The translations under genes and the position numbers were made by a program. DNA of 64,000 bases from Melissococcus plutonius ATCC 35311 (lineage in GTDB: Bacteria; Bacillota; Bacilli; Lactobacillales; Enterococcaceae): positions 1-64,000 of the forward strand of contig NC_015517.1 of the NCBI RefSeq assembly GCF_000270185.1. The letters run 5' to 3'. Below, piece after piece: positions 37,658 to 47,218 of this stretch. The notes under the pieces were generated by a model. The model did no database searches. It had not been told where the DNA came from and saw only the letters and a list, made by a program, of their open reading frames with translations. Each line of letters begins with the position of its first letter. Positions within the stretch are counted from its first letter, which is position 1.

Positions 37658-37690
37658 CCGTCTTATCTTTAGCGAGATTTCGGTTATTTT

Positions 37691-38212
37691 TCATTAATTA
37701 ACATTAAAACTTGCTACTGTCTTAAACGGTTCTACGAGAATTAGGGCGTATTGGTAGTACGTTCTTTTTCTTATAATTCCAGGATAACATCATTGTTACT
37801 AAAAATCTAGTAAAAGTAATCTTTATAAATTTAATAAATGAATAAATTATATTCATATGCGCCTATTAAAGCTATTTTTATGACAAAGAAATAAAATAGA
37901 TTTTCATCTATATTTATTGAATGAACTAAAAAAGATATCTTTGCTTAAAAGTAGGCATAAATTAAGTAGTAAGAGGAATTTTCTCATAGATATAAGGTTC
38001 TTAGAATTAAAAACAATACGAATGATGAGATACAAGTTAGACAATAATAGTAGTTAATAAAGTGGCATTACTAATACTTCTAATTGTAATTGTGCCCATG
38101 CTATCATAAAAGATAGTATACATATTTTTGTTATATTGAGAATTAATTATTTTTATTGAAGTATAGATTAAACTTCTATAATATAATAATTTTATAGGAG
38201 GTAGAGATAGCT
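37691..38212. other. Intergenic region: antisense part of toxin locus 3, then AT-rich DNA
   Basis: 37691-37800 corresponds to the antisense-RNA half of the toxin locus. From 37800 to 38190 no gene or strong structure was seen. The ribosome site GGAGGTAGAG before ATG 38213 belongs to the next gene. Confidence 0.45.
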
Positions 38213-38908
38213 ATGTTATTTGGTGGTTTAACAGGTACGGTTACAGATACAGGTGGAATTATTATTGGTGCATTGATTGGTGAACTTTTTAAGAAAAAGT
38301 TGACGATTAAATATCAAGATGTTTTATATACAGCAATTGGGTTTGTTGCATTTGGTATAGGGATAGAGACGATTTCTCAAAATATACCAAAATCCAACTT
38401 GCCTATTTTATTCATTATCAATTTTATAGTAGGTACGATAATTGGAACAAGATTGGGATTACAAGATAAGGTAGATCATTTGTCTACAGAGGATAATGCT
38501 GAAATCATACAAGCAATTGTCACTATGCTGCTGCTTTCTTGTATTGGGGCATTACCTATTGTTGGTTCGATAATGGCTGCTACAAAAAATGATTTTACTT
38601 TTCTTTTTACAAATGCTTCTCTTGATTTTGTTTTGTCTCTAATCTTTGGAGCTTCAGTGGGTATCCGGGTAATTGTAGCAGCACCCATAATATTTTGTTA
38701 CCAAACAATAATATTCTTACTTGCTAAATGGATGGGAGACTTTTTTTCCTCTTCATTAATTGTAGAAATTTCAATATTAGGTGGATTTATGGTAACTGCA
38801 TCTGGTTTAAATTTATTAAACATCAAACAATTTAAAACTGTTAATATGTTACCCTCCTTATTCATACCGATTATTTTCTTTGCTTTAAAAGCCTTGTTTT
38901 ATTGGTAA
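38213..38908 (+). CDS. DUF554 family membrane protein (YdfK/YqgA-like)
   Basis: 231 aa with about seven hydrophobic segments. The N-terminal GTVTDTGGIIIGALIG followed by GIGIETISQNIP and GTIIGTRLGLQDKVD is typical of the DUF554 family of putative transporters, and normal in length. It has a strong ribosome site. Function in the family is not established. It appears to be a single-gene unit. Confidence 0.88.
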   Translation: MLFGGLTGTVTDTGGIIIGALIGELFKKKLTIKYQDVLYTAIGFVAFGIGIETISQNIPKSNLPILFIINFIVGTIIGTRLGLQDKVDHLSTEDNAEIIQAIVTMLLLSCIGALPIVGSIMAATKNDFTFLFTNASLDFVLSLIFGASVGIRVIVAAPIIFCYQTIIFLLAKWMGDFFSSSLIVEISILGGFMVTASGLNLLNIKQFKTVNMLPSLFIPIIFFALKALFYW

Positions 38909-40013
38909 TAAGATAGATAGAAAATAAGAAGATTCTTTTAGCGATATTTTTAATAAGTTTTTTCTTTCAAGTTTAAGAAGGGCATCACCATTACTAATTA
39001 TAATCTGCTTGAATTATAAGAGTTTCTATTATATCTAAACTAGTTATGCTTATTTTCTTCTAAAATAAGCATAGTATACTACTTTCATTTTTATGTTTCC
39101 TCTGTTTGATGAAGGATTTAATCACTATCTTATCTCATGGTTAAGCAAGTTTTATATAGAAAAAATTATTCACATTTGCTTATAATTTTAATTGTTATTT
39201 TTAGATCGGTGAATATCTTATAATCCAGGTGACAATTTAAATAAAGATAGAGGCAAATAAACAATAACAAAATTATCTTTCAAAATATCCTTTCTTTTAT
39301 CTTGATAAAGGAATGGATTATTTTTTATCTTCTGTTTCAGTAATCGAAGTATTCATATAGTATCCATATAGTATCCATTTAGGATTTAACAACTATAACT
39401 AAATTGCTAAAGCTAGAAAAAAACTCTTTTTTCTAGAATTGTTGACAATATTATACGATCTTTCATTTTTAGAATCTATAATTTTATGATTTTAAAGACA
39501 CAAGTAGTTCTATAAGTTAATTTTATCATTCGATTTTATTTGATGAATTATTCTTATTGGTTATTTTGATTTATGTAATTTGTTTGATGGAAAATTAAAA
39601 TTAAATTATTTAGTTATTTATTTATGTATGTTTATATTCTTTCTTTTTAATATTTTCACAACATAAATGACTCTTTAGTTTTATTTGTTTACCAATTTTT
39701 TATAAAACTAGTTGTTTGACAGCTTTTTTTTTGTATGTTAGTTTTTACTTGTGACAGGTTAATTCTGTCATAAAATTAAATTTTTATACTAATAAAATAA
39801 TTAAATCAAGAAAGCAAATTTTGTTATTTTATTTAAGTTAGTTTGTTTATTACTTTTCTTTAGAAGATTGATCCAATCTTTTACATTATTTGTAATAGGA
39901 ACCTTGAATTGAAAAGGTCAATTATTTACTAATTTGTAGTTATTTTTTATTTATACTTCTATAAAATAATTTTTTAACTTTGTTACATAAATAACGCTGG
40001 AATGGAGAAAATT
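38909..40013. other. Long intergenic region with a hairpin and an inverted repeat
   Basis: Contains a 12-bp hairpin at 39045-39073 (TATGCTTATTTT / AAAATAAGCATA), which probably ends the DUF554 transcript, and the operator-like inverted repeat at 39749-39773. No open frame is credible. Confidence 0.45.
39749..39773. promoter_or_regulatory. Inverted repeat upstream of the CoA-disulfide reductase gene
   Basis: TTGTGACAG, a 7-nt spacer and CTGTCATAA form 9-bp arms with one mismatch. The half-site TTGTGA resembles that of redox repressors such as Rex, but the spacing differs from the Rex consensus. It lies about 240 bp upstream of the flavoprotein gene. A regulatory role is inferred. Confidence 0.4.
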
Positions 40014-41357
40014 ATGGAAATAGTCATTATTGGTGGTATAGCAGCTGGTATGAGTGCAGCAGCTAAAGCCATTCGAACAAATAAAGAAGCAATAGTAACA
40101 GTAATTGAAAAAGCGAATTATATTTCTTTTGGGGCTTGTGGATTGCCTTATTATTTGGGAGATCAGTTCAAAGATGAACAAGAAATGTTTGCTCGAACGC
40201 CTGAACAAATGAAGGCAACTGGTATTCAGTTAATGTTAGAACATGAAGTAACTTCAATTGATTTTGAAAATAAGGAACTCAAAATAACGAATTTGAAAAC
40301 AAAACAAACATTAACAAAAAGCTATGATCGTTTGTTAATTGCAACAGGAAGTACGCCAATTGTTCCAAAAATTAAGGGACTTAATATGAAAGCGAAAAAC
40401 ATTTATACCATTGATACCCCAGGACATGTACAACAATTAAAGGAACAATTAGATAACTATCAAAATATCTTGATTATTGGTGGTGGATTCATAGGTCTTG
40501 AAGTTGCCGATCAATTAGCGCAAAAAAATAAGCAAATCCAGTTGCTTGAAGCGAATAAAACAGTTGTCAATGTTCCTTTTGATCCTGAATTCTCTGAAAA
40601 AATTGCTGAAGCAGTTACAAAAAAAGGTGTAAATATGTATTTTGAAGAAGTCGCACAGGAAATGATTTTCAAGGAAGATAATGTAATTTCAGTAAAAACA
40701 ACTAAAAGAGAATTTCAGGTCGATGCAGTAATTATGGCAGTGGGTGTAACTCCTAATACGGCTTTTGTAGCGGGACAACTAGATATGTTAACAATCAATG
40801 GTGCTATTATTATTGATGATTATGGAAGAACTTCAATTCCCGATGTCTTTGCAGCTGGTGATTGTGCAAAAATCAACCATCGCTTAGCGGGAACCATGTA
40901 TATTCCACTAGCTACAACAGCAAACAAGTTAGGAAGGATTGTTGGTGAAAATCTTGTAGTAAAAGAAGAAAATATGCATACGTATAGTGGTTCACTAGCA
41001 AGTATTGCAATTAAAGCGGGTGATTATGAAGCTGCTGCTACAGGAATCAATGAAACAAAAGCTAAGGAGTTAGAATTAAATTATAAAACTACTTGTATTG
41101 AAACAATGAATCATTCCAATTACTATTCTACTCAAGAAAAAATTATGATTAAATTGGTTTATGATGCAGACACTTTTGTTTTGTATGGTGCTCAATTATT
41201 TGGTAAAAATGAAACAGTACTAAGAGCGACAGCTTTTTCTACCGCAATTTATGCAGGATTAACAACAAAAGAATTAGGATTTGTTGATTATGCTTATGCA
41301 CCACCGTTTGCTTCAACGTGGGAAGCAATTAATGTAGCAGCAAATACAGCAAAATAA
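40014..41357 (+). CDS. cdr: CoA-disulfide reductase / NADH oxidase family flavoprotein
   Basis: 447 aa from ATG 40014. The FAD dinucleotide-binding motif GGIAAGMSAA is at the N-terminus, the redox cysteine lies in SFGACGLPYYLGD (about residue 43), the NAD(P)H motif IIGGGFIGLEVADQ at about 155 and the second FAD contact VFAAGDCAKI at about 278. The pyridine nucleotide-disulfide reductase dimerisation domain follows. A single active-site Cys marks the CoA-disulfide reductase/NADH oxidase group. It is directly followed by a cystine-type symporter, supporting a role in thiol-disulfide balance. H2O-forming NADH oxidase is the alternative. Confidence 0.88.
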   Translation: MEIVIIGGIAAGMSAAAKAIRTNKEAIVTVIEKANYISFGACGLPYYLGDQFKDEQEMFARTPEQMKATGIQLMLEHEVTSIDFENKELKITNLKTKQTLTKSYDRLLIATGSTPIVPKIKGLNMKAKNIYTIDTPGHVQQLKEQLDNYQNILIIGGGFIGLEVADQLAQKNKQIQLLEANKTVVNVPFDPEFSEKIAEAVTKKGVNMYFEEVAQEMIFKEDNVISVKTTKREFQVDAVIMAVGVTPNTAFVAGQLDMLTINGAIIIDDYGRTSIPDVFAAGDCAKINHRLAGTMYIPLATTANKLGRIVGENLVVKEENMHTYSGSLASIAIKAGDYEAAATGINETKAKELELNYKTTCIETMNHSNYYSTQEKIMIKLVYDADTFVLYGAQLFGKNETVLRATAFSTAIYAGLTTKELGFVDYAYAPPFASTWEAINVAANTAK

Positions 41358-41378
41358 AAATGAGAGAAGTGAAAGGTT

Positions 41379-42788
41379 ATGATAAAGACTCCCTTTTTTA
41401 CACAATTTTTGAAAATTAGCAATTTCTATACCATAGGCGCATTAATCTTATTAGCGCTAGCTATTTTACTTTTAAGATTTCTAAAAACAAAAAAGATTGA
41501 TTTTTCGATACGTATGATAACTGCATTGATTATTGGACTTATGATCGGTATTTTCATTGATTTTATTGGTGGTAAAAATGGTACTTATGTTCACTTTGCT
41601 CAAATGGAGATTTCTGCTTGGTATGAATTACTGGGAACTGGATTTTTAAAACTCATCCAATTATTGGCTGTTCCGGTAGTTTTTTTATCGATTATTAAGG
41701 TTGTTATTGATGTTCAGGGAGAACGTTTAAGAACATTAACCAGTAAAACATTTGTTTCTTTACTTGGCACTACCGCTATTTCAGCGATGGTTGGTATTCT
41801 TGTTGTAAAAATTTATCGGTTGAATGGTGCAGCTTTTGCTGGAAACTTAACTGGAGAGAAAGCTTCTTCTATGCGTCAGATTGCTTCACAAAGTTTTCCG
41901 GAATTTTTTCTAAATTTAATTCCTAGCAATATAGTGGAATCTTTAGGTAGTAATGAAAGTATTGTTTCCGTGGTAATTATTGCTGCTTTATTTGCTGGAG
42001 CGATTCGTTTTCTTAAAGTAAAAAAACCGGATCAGGTGGCTCCGTTTGTAACAATTCTTGATTCTTTAAGGATCACAATAAACTCAATATTGACAAATAT
42101 TATTAAAATAATGCCTTATGGCATTATCGCATTGGTTAGTAATACGATTATTTCAAATGGAATTCAGGCAATTATTGGTATGTTAGGATTCATTGCAGCT
42201 TTATATACAGGTATTATAATTATGTTATTAGTATATATAGTTATTTTGATTCTATTAGGCGTGAATCCAGTAATTTTCTTTAAAAAATCATTTACAACCT
42301 TATTATTTGCTTTTTCTTCACGTTCAAGCGTGGGTACATTACCTTATACTTTAAAAACCTTACAAAATGGGATGGGAGTAACAGAGGAAACTGCTAATTT
42401 TGTTGGTACTCTTGGAACAACGATTGGATTAAATGGTTGTGCAGGCGTGTTTCCGGCAATGCTTGGCACATTAATTGCTTCTGCTGTTGGGACAGAAATG
42501 AATTTTGTTTTTTATATTGTAATTGTCCTTGTCGTAACGATCAGCTCCATTGGCATTGCAGGTGTGCCTGGGACAGCAACTGTTGCTGCAACGGTAACTT
42601 TAAATGGTTTGGGTTATGGAAAAACAATTTCAAGCATTGGAGCCATTTTTGGTATAGATCCAATTATTGATATGGGAAGAACCTTATTAAACGTCGCCGG
42701 TTCAATGATTGCCGCCATTATTGTTGATAAATGGGATGGTACTTTTGATAAGGAAGCTTATAATCGAATAACTGAAAAAGATGAGTAA
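41379..42788 (+). CDS. TcyP-like L-cystine / dicarboxylate-type symporter
   Basis: 469 aa of the dicarboxylate/amino acid:cation symporter (DAACS) family with eight-plus hydrophobic segments. The motif FSSRSSVGTLPYTLKTL (re-entrant loop 1), GLNGCAGVFPAMLGTL and AGVPGTATVAATVTLNGLG mark the substrate/cation site. Length and the N-terminal extra helix fit TcyP of Bacillus. It lies 21 bp after the reductase, so the two are one operon: cystine uptake coupled to disulfide reduction. Confidence 0.85.
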   Translation: MIKTPFFTQFLKISNFYTIGALILLALAILLLRFLKTKKIDFSIRMITALIIGLMIGIFIDFIGGKNGTYVHFAQMEISAWYELLGTGFLKLIQLLAVPVVFLSIIKVVIDVQGERLRTLTSKTFVSLLGTTAISAMVGILVVKIYRLNGAAFAGNLTGEKASSMRQIASQSFPEFFLNLIPSNIVESLGSNESIVSVVIIAALFAGAIRFLKVKKPDQVAPFVTILDSLRITINSILTNIIKIMPYGIIALVSNTIISNGIQAIIGMLGFIAALYTGIIIMLLVYIVILILLGVNPVIFFKKSFTTLLFAFSSRSSVGTLPYTLKTLQNGMGVTEETANFVGTLGTTIGLNGCAGVFPAMLGTLIASAVGTEMNFVFYIVIVLVVTISSIGIAGVPGTATVAATVTLNGLGYGKTISSIGAIFGIDPIIDMGRTLLNVAGSMIAAIIVDKWDGTFDKEAYNRITEKDE

Positions 42789-42817
42789 TTGTATTATTTA
42801 TAATTAGATAAATTCTT

Positions 42818-42915
42818 TTAAAGACATGGGTAAAAATTATATTGATGATTTAATAAAACCAACGCTTTAGCATTGGTTTTAAAGATTGATATAAATAACT
42901 ACCTATGTCTTTTAT
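42818..42915 (+). terminator. Nested terminator structure after the cystine operon
   Basis: The inner stem AAAACCAA / TTGGTTTT (42855-42880) lies within a larger stem (AAAGACATGGGTA / TACCTATGTCTTTT), ending in TTTATTTTTG. Confidence 0.7.
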
Positions 42916-43293
42916 TTTTGGTTCGAATCAGGTTATTAATAAATGGTTGCTTGTTCAGAATTTATTAAACAAGGATTAGAAAAACATTTATGAAAAAAAA
43001 GTGAAAATCATATAGAAAAGCAAATATTTTTTTTTTTAAATTCAACGTGCTATGCTTAATTTATACATTTAGATTTTTTAGAAAGAAATTCAGTGATATT
43101 TCTAGGTAAAAGTTTTCTATTAAAAAATGAAATTTTTGAGAAGGGTGGTTGCTAATTTTATTCAATAATATGAATACTTTATGGATTCCTAATATAAATT
43201 TTGATGAATGAATCATTTAATTATTTGGCAAAAACTATAGGGAAACTATCTTATCTAGTGATAATTAATTGTCAAATATGGGAGGGAAAATTC
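42916..43293. other. Upstream region of the AspT-like gene
   Basis: AT-rich with a possible -10 element (TATGCT, near 43050) and no gene. An in-frame open extension back to TTG 43201 has no ribosome site and low-quality sequence, so I treat it as leader. Confidence 0.4.
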
Positions 43294-44967
43294 ATGTGGC
43301 ATGAATTAATCAAGTTTTTTTTAAATAATACCATTATTTTTTTATTTTTATCGTTAGCAATAGGCTATGTCATTGGTCAAATAAAAATCAAATCATTTAG
43401 TTTTGGCGCAACGGTTGGGGTATTGGTAAGTGGTTTGGTATTAGGACAGTTGGCAAATTTTACAATTGATCCATTGCTTAAAAATGTCTTTTTTAGTTTA
43501 TTTATTTTTACAATTGGATATGAAGTAGGACCAACATTTATTCAGAGTTTAAAACGATCTGGCTTAAAATTGGTGGCTCAGGCGTTCTTTTTTGCCATTG
43601 TTGCTTTTTTGTTTTCTTATGGCCTTTTAAAATTATTCCGATTTAATCCTGGTGAGGCAGGAGGAATTGTATCAGGGGCGATTACACAATCTGCCGCTTT
43701 AGGAACAGCAACTTCAGCAATTAACAATCTAAAAGTATCAGAGGCATTAAAATCTGCTTACACCTCAGATGCAGCAATTGCCTATGCAGTGACCTATATA
43801 TTCGGAACAATTGCTACCATTGTAACGGTTAGAAATATCGGGCCTTTAATTTTGGGAGTAAATTTAAAAGAAGAAACAAAAAAAGTAGTTGAACAATTAC
43901 ATTTTACCGAGAATGGTAACAATGAACTTTATGACTTAGAGAGTAATATTGTAATTCGGTCATTTAAAATTATTGATTTACCTTCAACAGAAGTAACGGT
44001 CGATCAATTTGAAAAATGGTTACAGCAAAAAGTAATTGTACAGCAAGTTTTCACCAATGATCGTCCTCAACCATTCACCCATACAACGAACTTACGAAAA
44101 GGGCAGGTAGTGACCATTATTGGGAACAATGAGGAAATTTATAAACTTGAAACAAATGAAAAATATTATCAGGAAATTTTTGATGATAAGTATAAAAAAA
44201 TTCCAATCAAAAAAGTAGAAGTTATGTTAACAAGAGTTTTTAATTATTATTCATTAAAATCTTTAGTCGATAAAAGTATCATTATTATTTCTGCTAAAAG
44301 AGATGGAAAAGATATCGACGATTTGACCAAGTTGCGTTCAGATGACCGGGTGACAATAGCTGGACCTGATCAGTCTATTCAGCGAGCAATACCTAGTTTG
44401 GGATACCCGATTACACAGGGAGAAGCGACAGATGTCAGTTTTCTATCAATTGGGATTGTCTTAGGTGTTTTGTTAGGAGATATCATTATTACTATTAAAG
44501 GCCTTCCTATAACCTTGGGTTCTGGCGGTGGTGTATTGTTTAGTGGTTTGTTTCTAGGATGGTATCAAAACAAAAACATTCGTATTGGAAATATTCCAAG
44601 TTCAACACGTTGGTTTTTAAAAAGCGTAGGATTAAATGGATTTATTGCAACAGTTGGATTAGGTGCTGGAAGTCAATTCGTAAAGGCGATTCAATCAATG
44701 GGCATTAAAATTATCTTGATAGGTTTGTTAATTTCAACCGTTCCATTTATTATTACTTTGCTCTTTGGTAAATATATACTGAAATTTAATGCAGTTGATA
44801 ATATTGGTAGTTTAGCAGGTGGAGGTACTTCTAACTCTGCATTGAATTCTATCATTGACCAAACAGGTAGTAGTATTTTTGCTTTAAGTTTTACGCCTAC
44901 CTATGCTATTGGAAATATTCTCATTACAATGTTTGGTTCATTAATGGTAACTTTAATAGGTGGCTGA
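43294..44967 (+). CDS. AspT-type aspartate:alanine exchanger family transporter
   Basis: 557 aa from ATG 43294, which has GGGAGGG seven bases upstream. It has duplicated AspT/YidE membrane domains (residues about 1-170 and 380-557, each with a Gly/Ser-rich motif: GAITQSAALGTATSAIN and LAGGGTSNSALNSIIDQTG). Two RCK_C/TrkA-C-like cytoplasmic domains lie between them. AspT exchanges aspartate for alanine to generate proton motive force when paired with AspD decarboxylase. No aspD is in the window, so the substrate is not certain. Confidence 0.88.
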   Translation: MWHELIKFFLNNTIIFLFLSLAIGYVIGQIKIKSFSFGATVGVLVSGLVLGQLANFTIDPLLKNVFFSLFIFTIGYEVGPTFIQSLKRSGLKLVAQAFFFAIVAFLFSYGLLKLFRFNPGEAGGIVSGAITQSAALGTATSAINNLKVSEALKSAYTSDAAIAYAVTYIFGTIATIVTVRNIGPLILGVNLKEETKKVVEQLHFTENGNNELYDLESNIVIRSFKIIDLPSTEVTVDQFEKWLQQKVIVQQVFTNDRPQPFTHTTNLRKGQVVTIIGNNEEIYKLETNEKYYQEIFDDKYKKIPIKKVEVMLTRVFNYYSLKSLVDKSIIIISAKRDGKDIDDLTKLRSDDRVTIAGPDQSIQRAIPSLGYPITQGEATDVSFLSIGIVLGVLLGDIIITIKGLPITLGSGGGVLFSGLFLGWYQNKNIRIGNIPSSTRWFLKSVGLNGFIATVGLGAGSQFVKAIQSMGIKIILIGLLISTVPFIITLLFGKYILKFNAVDNIGSLAGGGTSNSALNSIIDQTGSSIFALSFTPTYAIGNILITMFGSLMVTLIGG

Positions 44968-45042
44968 TTAAAAATGACTAATAGGTAAAATACCTATTTA
45001 ATCATAATAGTTTGATAAAATGATTGAAGGAGAGGAATAATT

Positions 45043-45435
45043 ATGGGAAAATTAAAAGTTGGAGATCAAGTCATATTAAAAGCTGATCATATGCCTGGTA
45101 TGAAAGGGGCAAAAGCAAGTATTATTGCAGCAAAATTAAGTAATGTTTACCAAATTACCTATACACCTACAAATGGTGATAGTCAAGTAACACATCATAA
45201 ATGGATTATTCAAGAAGAAATTCGAAAAGCACCTAAAGAAAATTATCTATTGCCATCGGGCTATGAATTTACCTGTTTGGCTACACATATGCCACACATG
45301 TATCTATCAAAAGCAATCATTGAAAATGGTCGTTTTGATATTGCTTATCAGGTAGTTTACGAACCAGTGAATGGTGGTGGCAAATTAATGCAACATAAAT
45401 GGTTTATTGATGAAGAATTTGACATGCCTAAATAA
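45043..45435 (+). CDS. DUF1541 (YdhK-like) protein
   Basis: 130 aa built from two repeats of the DUF1541 unit, each with a H-M-P-G/H-M motif and ending in HHKWI or QHKWF (LKADHMPGMKGAKASI ... VTHHKWIIQEE; LATHMPHMYLSKAII ... LMQHKWFIDEE). The many His and Met suggest metal binding. It lacks the lipoprotein signal of YdhK, so it is cytoplasmic. GGAG lies upstream of ATG 45043. Confidence 0.85.
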   Translation: MGKLKVGDQVILKADHMPGMKGAKASIIAAKLSNVYQITYTPTNGDSQVTHHKWIIQEEIRKAPKENYLLPSGYEFTCLATHMPHMYLSKAIIENGRFDIAYQVVYEPVNGGGKLMQHKWFIDEEFDMPK

Positions 45436-45948
45436 TAGAATAAGGTTGTTAGGTTAGGAGATTAACCATTAGAATGAAAAAACAAAAAGATTATAAAAAA
45501 GATGAAGCCAGTCGTGGCTGCTTAGGTGATACTTTTGTGGAATGGAGTTATATCCATTCCACCTTTTTATCTTATTAGTATGTTAATTTTTATTAAAGAG
45601 AATGGAAAGTAGTGAAGAAAATAATACTTGTTTTACCGTTAAGTATCTACAAAAAAGATATTCAAGTGTACTTTTTACATAGAATTATAGGTACCTTTTC
45701 TGGTTGATATATTTTCATCTTTTTGAATAGCTATGAATTTTTATGAATGGAGAAGATTGCCTTTTTAAAAATCATCTAAATAGCTAGGTAGTTAGTATTT
45801 ATAAACATAGTAATAGAGGAGTAATTGTTAGGTAGAAAAATAAATTGATCTATTATTTTCGTTCTTTATTTAATAAATGTATTATAACTTTACAACATTT
45901 TAAAATATTGTTACAATTTTAGACATAAATGAAGGGAGTGACTATTTA
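45436..45948. other. Intergenic region with terminator
   Basis: The hairpin at 45537-45570 ends the DUF1541 transcript. A 34-codon ORF (ATG 45474) runs through that hairpin and is discounted. The right half is AT-rich and likely holds the promoter of the HTH-RusA cluster. Confidence 0.45.
45537..45570 (+). terminator. Terminator after DUF1541 gene
   Basis: A 10-bp perfect stem (GTGGAATGGA / TCCATTCCAC) with a 6-nt loop, followed by CTTTTT. A short AGCCA/TGGCT hairpin precedes it. Confidence 0.85.
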
Positions 45949-46311
45949 ATGAGAAAAGTTAGTATGAAATTTCCTCCTACTACAGGGAAAGTATTAACAA
46001 AATGGTTAATTGGTGAGTCGGATCCTTTAAATAAAAAAGAACTTTCAGAGAAGACAGGTATTGTTAGACAAACATTGTATATTTATATAAAAAAACTTCG
46101 TGCAGGTGAGAAAACCATTGAGGAATTATTAACTGTAGATGAAATGCTGCGCTTGATTGCTTACCAAAATGAAGTGATTCAAAGACCTAAAAAAGAGGAT
46201 GTCCAAAGACAAAAAAATATTGAACAGCAATTGACATTTATAAACTCAATTAGAAAATCACAAAAACAACCTCCTTTAACTTTAGATGAGTTTATAGAAA
46301 AAAATTTATAG
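45949..46311 (+). CDS. Helix-turn-helix protein at the head of the RusA cluster
   Basis: 120 aa. A clear HTH lies at about residues 28-55 (NKKELSEKTGIVRQTLYIYI), followed by an acidic and basic helical tail with many Gln and Lys (KKEDVQRQKNIEQQLTF). AAGGGAG lies upstream of ATG 45949. It is followed after 29 bp by the tandem RusA gene, so it is probably co-transcribed. It may be a repressor of the cluster or a DNA-targeting partner for the resolvase. No specific family is recognised. Confidence 0.65.
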   Translation: MRKVSMKFPPTTGKVLTKWLIGESDPLNKKELSEKTGIVRQTLYIYIKKLRAGEKTIEELLTVDEMLRLIAYQNEVIQRPKKEDVQRQKNIEQQLTFINSIRKSQKQPPLTLDEFIEKNL

Positions 46312-46340
46312 AAGAGAATTTCTACTAAGGAATGATAGCA

Positions 46341-47216
46341 ATGTGGCAAATCATACTTCCCTTCAACCCAGTAGCAACACCAAGACCAAGTATAAAAAGA
46401 ACAAAAACAGGAATTCTTACCTATTACACAGAAAAGTATGCAACTTATCTTGAAGAAGTTTCCAATTATCTTTCAGATCATCAGTTAATAAACGATGATT
46501 TTTACCAAACGATTGCTTGTGAGATGGGTGTAGTAATGGAAGTGGATTTTTTTATTCAACGAGCAAAAAACCAAAAAAAAGTTAATACTATTTTACGAAC
46601 CTATGCGCCAGATATCGATAATTTATTAAAAGGTGCAATGGATTGTATTTTTAATCAATCGAAGATTAAAGATAGTTGTGTGGTCGGTGTTATAGCTTTT
46701 AAATATAATACAATAAACAATGCTAGAACGGAAATACGTTTAAGACGGGTAGATGAATTGGAAAAAATCCAATATAATTTTTCAGAAATCAGTCAGGTGG
46801 ATTGGCAAATTTCGTTACCATTTAATCCAGTAGCAACGCCTAGACCAGGTGTTAAAAGAACAAAAACAGGAATTCTTACCTATTATCCAAAAAAATATCA
46901 AGACTACAAAACTGCAATGAAAACATATATTGAGGATCAAGAAATGTATAACCAAGACTTTTTTCAGGTCATTCAATCTTCCTTTGGCATGATTGCAGAA
47001 ATTGACTACTTTTGTCAAATGGCTAAAAATCAAAGAAAACTTGAAAAATTAATGAAAGTAACTGCTCCTGATATTGATAATTTGGTCAAGGGAACATTGG
47101 ATAGCATTTTTCATTATGGACTACCTATTAAGGATAGTCGAGTTGTTGGTTTGATTGCTTATAAATTCAACACTCTAAAGAATCCACATACTGAAGTCAG
47201 AATAAGAGGGATCTAA
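46341..47216 (+). CDS. Single-chain tandem RusA Holliday-junction resolvase
   Basis: 291 aa made of two complete RusA-type domains. Both start with LPFNPVATPRP (residues 6-16 and 159-169) and both have the catalytic motif PDIDNL with a following Lys (D91, D93, K97; D244, D246, K250) and the third acidic residue in IKDS (D111; D265). E. coli RusA uses D70, D72, D91 and K76 with the same spacing and works as a dimer of about 120-aa subunits. Here the dimer is apparently encoded as one polypeptide. The two halves share 32 identical bases (46395-46426 and 46854-46885), pointing to an internal duplication. I start at ATG 46341, which places W2 in line with the second repeat. The role is cleavage of four-way junctions, in phage or plasmid recombination. 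Confidence 0.82.
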   Translation: MWQIILPFNPVATPRPSIKRTKTGILTYYTEKYATYLEEVSNYLSDHQLINDDFYQTIACEMGVVMEVDFFIQRAKNQKKVNTILRTYAPDIDNLLKGAMDCIFNQSKIKDSCVVGVIAFKYNTINNARTEIRLRRVDELEKIQYNFSEISQVDWQISLPFNPVATPRPGVKRTKTGILTYYPKKYQDYKTAMKTYIEDQEMYNQDFFQVIQSSFGMIAEIDYFCQMAKNQRKLEKLMKVTAPDIDNLVKGTLDSIFHYGLPIKDSRVVGLIAYKFNTLKNPHTEVRIRGI

Positions 47217-47218
47217 CG

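Noticed and set aside
42437-42670. Cysteine-rich 77-aa ORF
   Set aside because: Out-of-frame shadow of the cystine symporter gene; cysteines arise from TGY-rich codons read in another frame.
45474-45578. 34-codon ORF after the DUF1541 gene
   Set aside because: Runs straight through a strong terminator hairpin, and its ribosome site is too far away.
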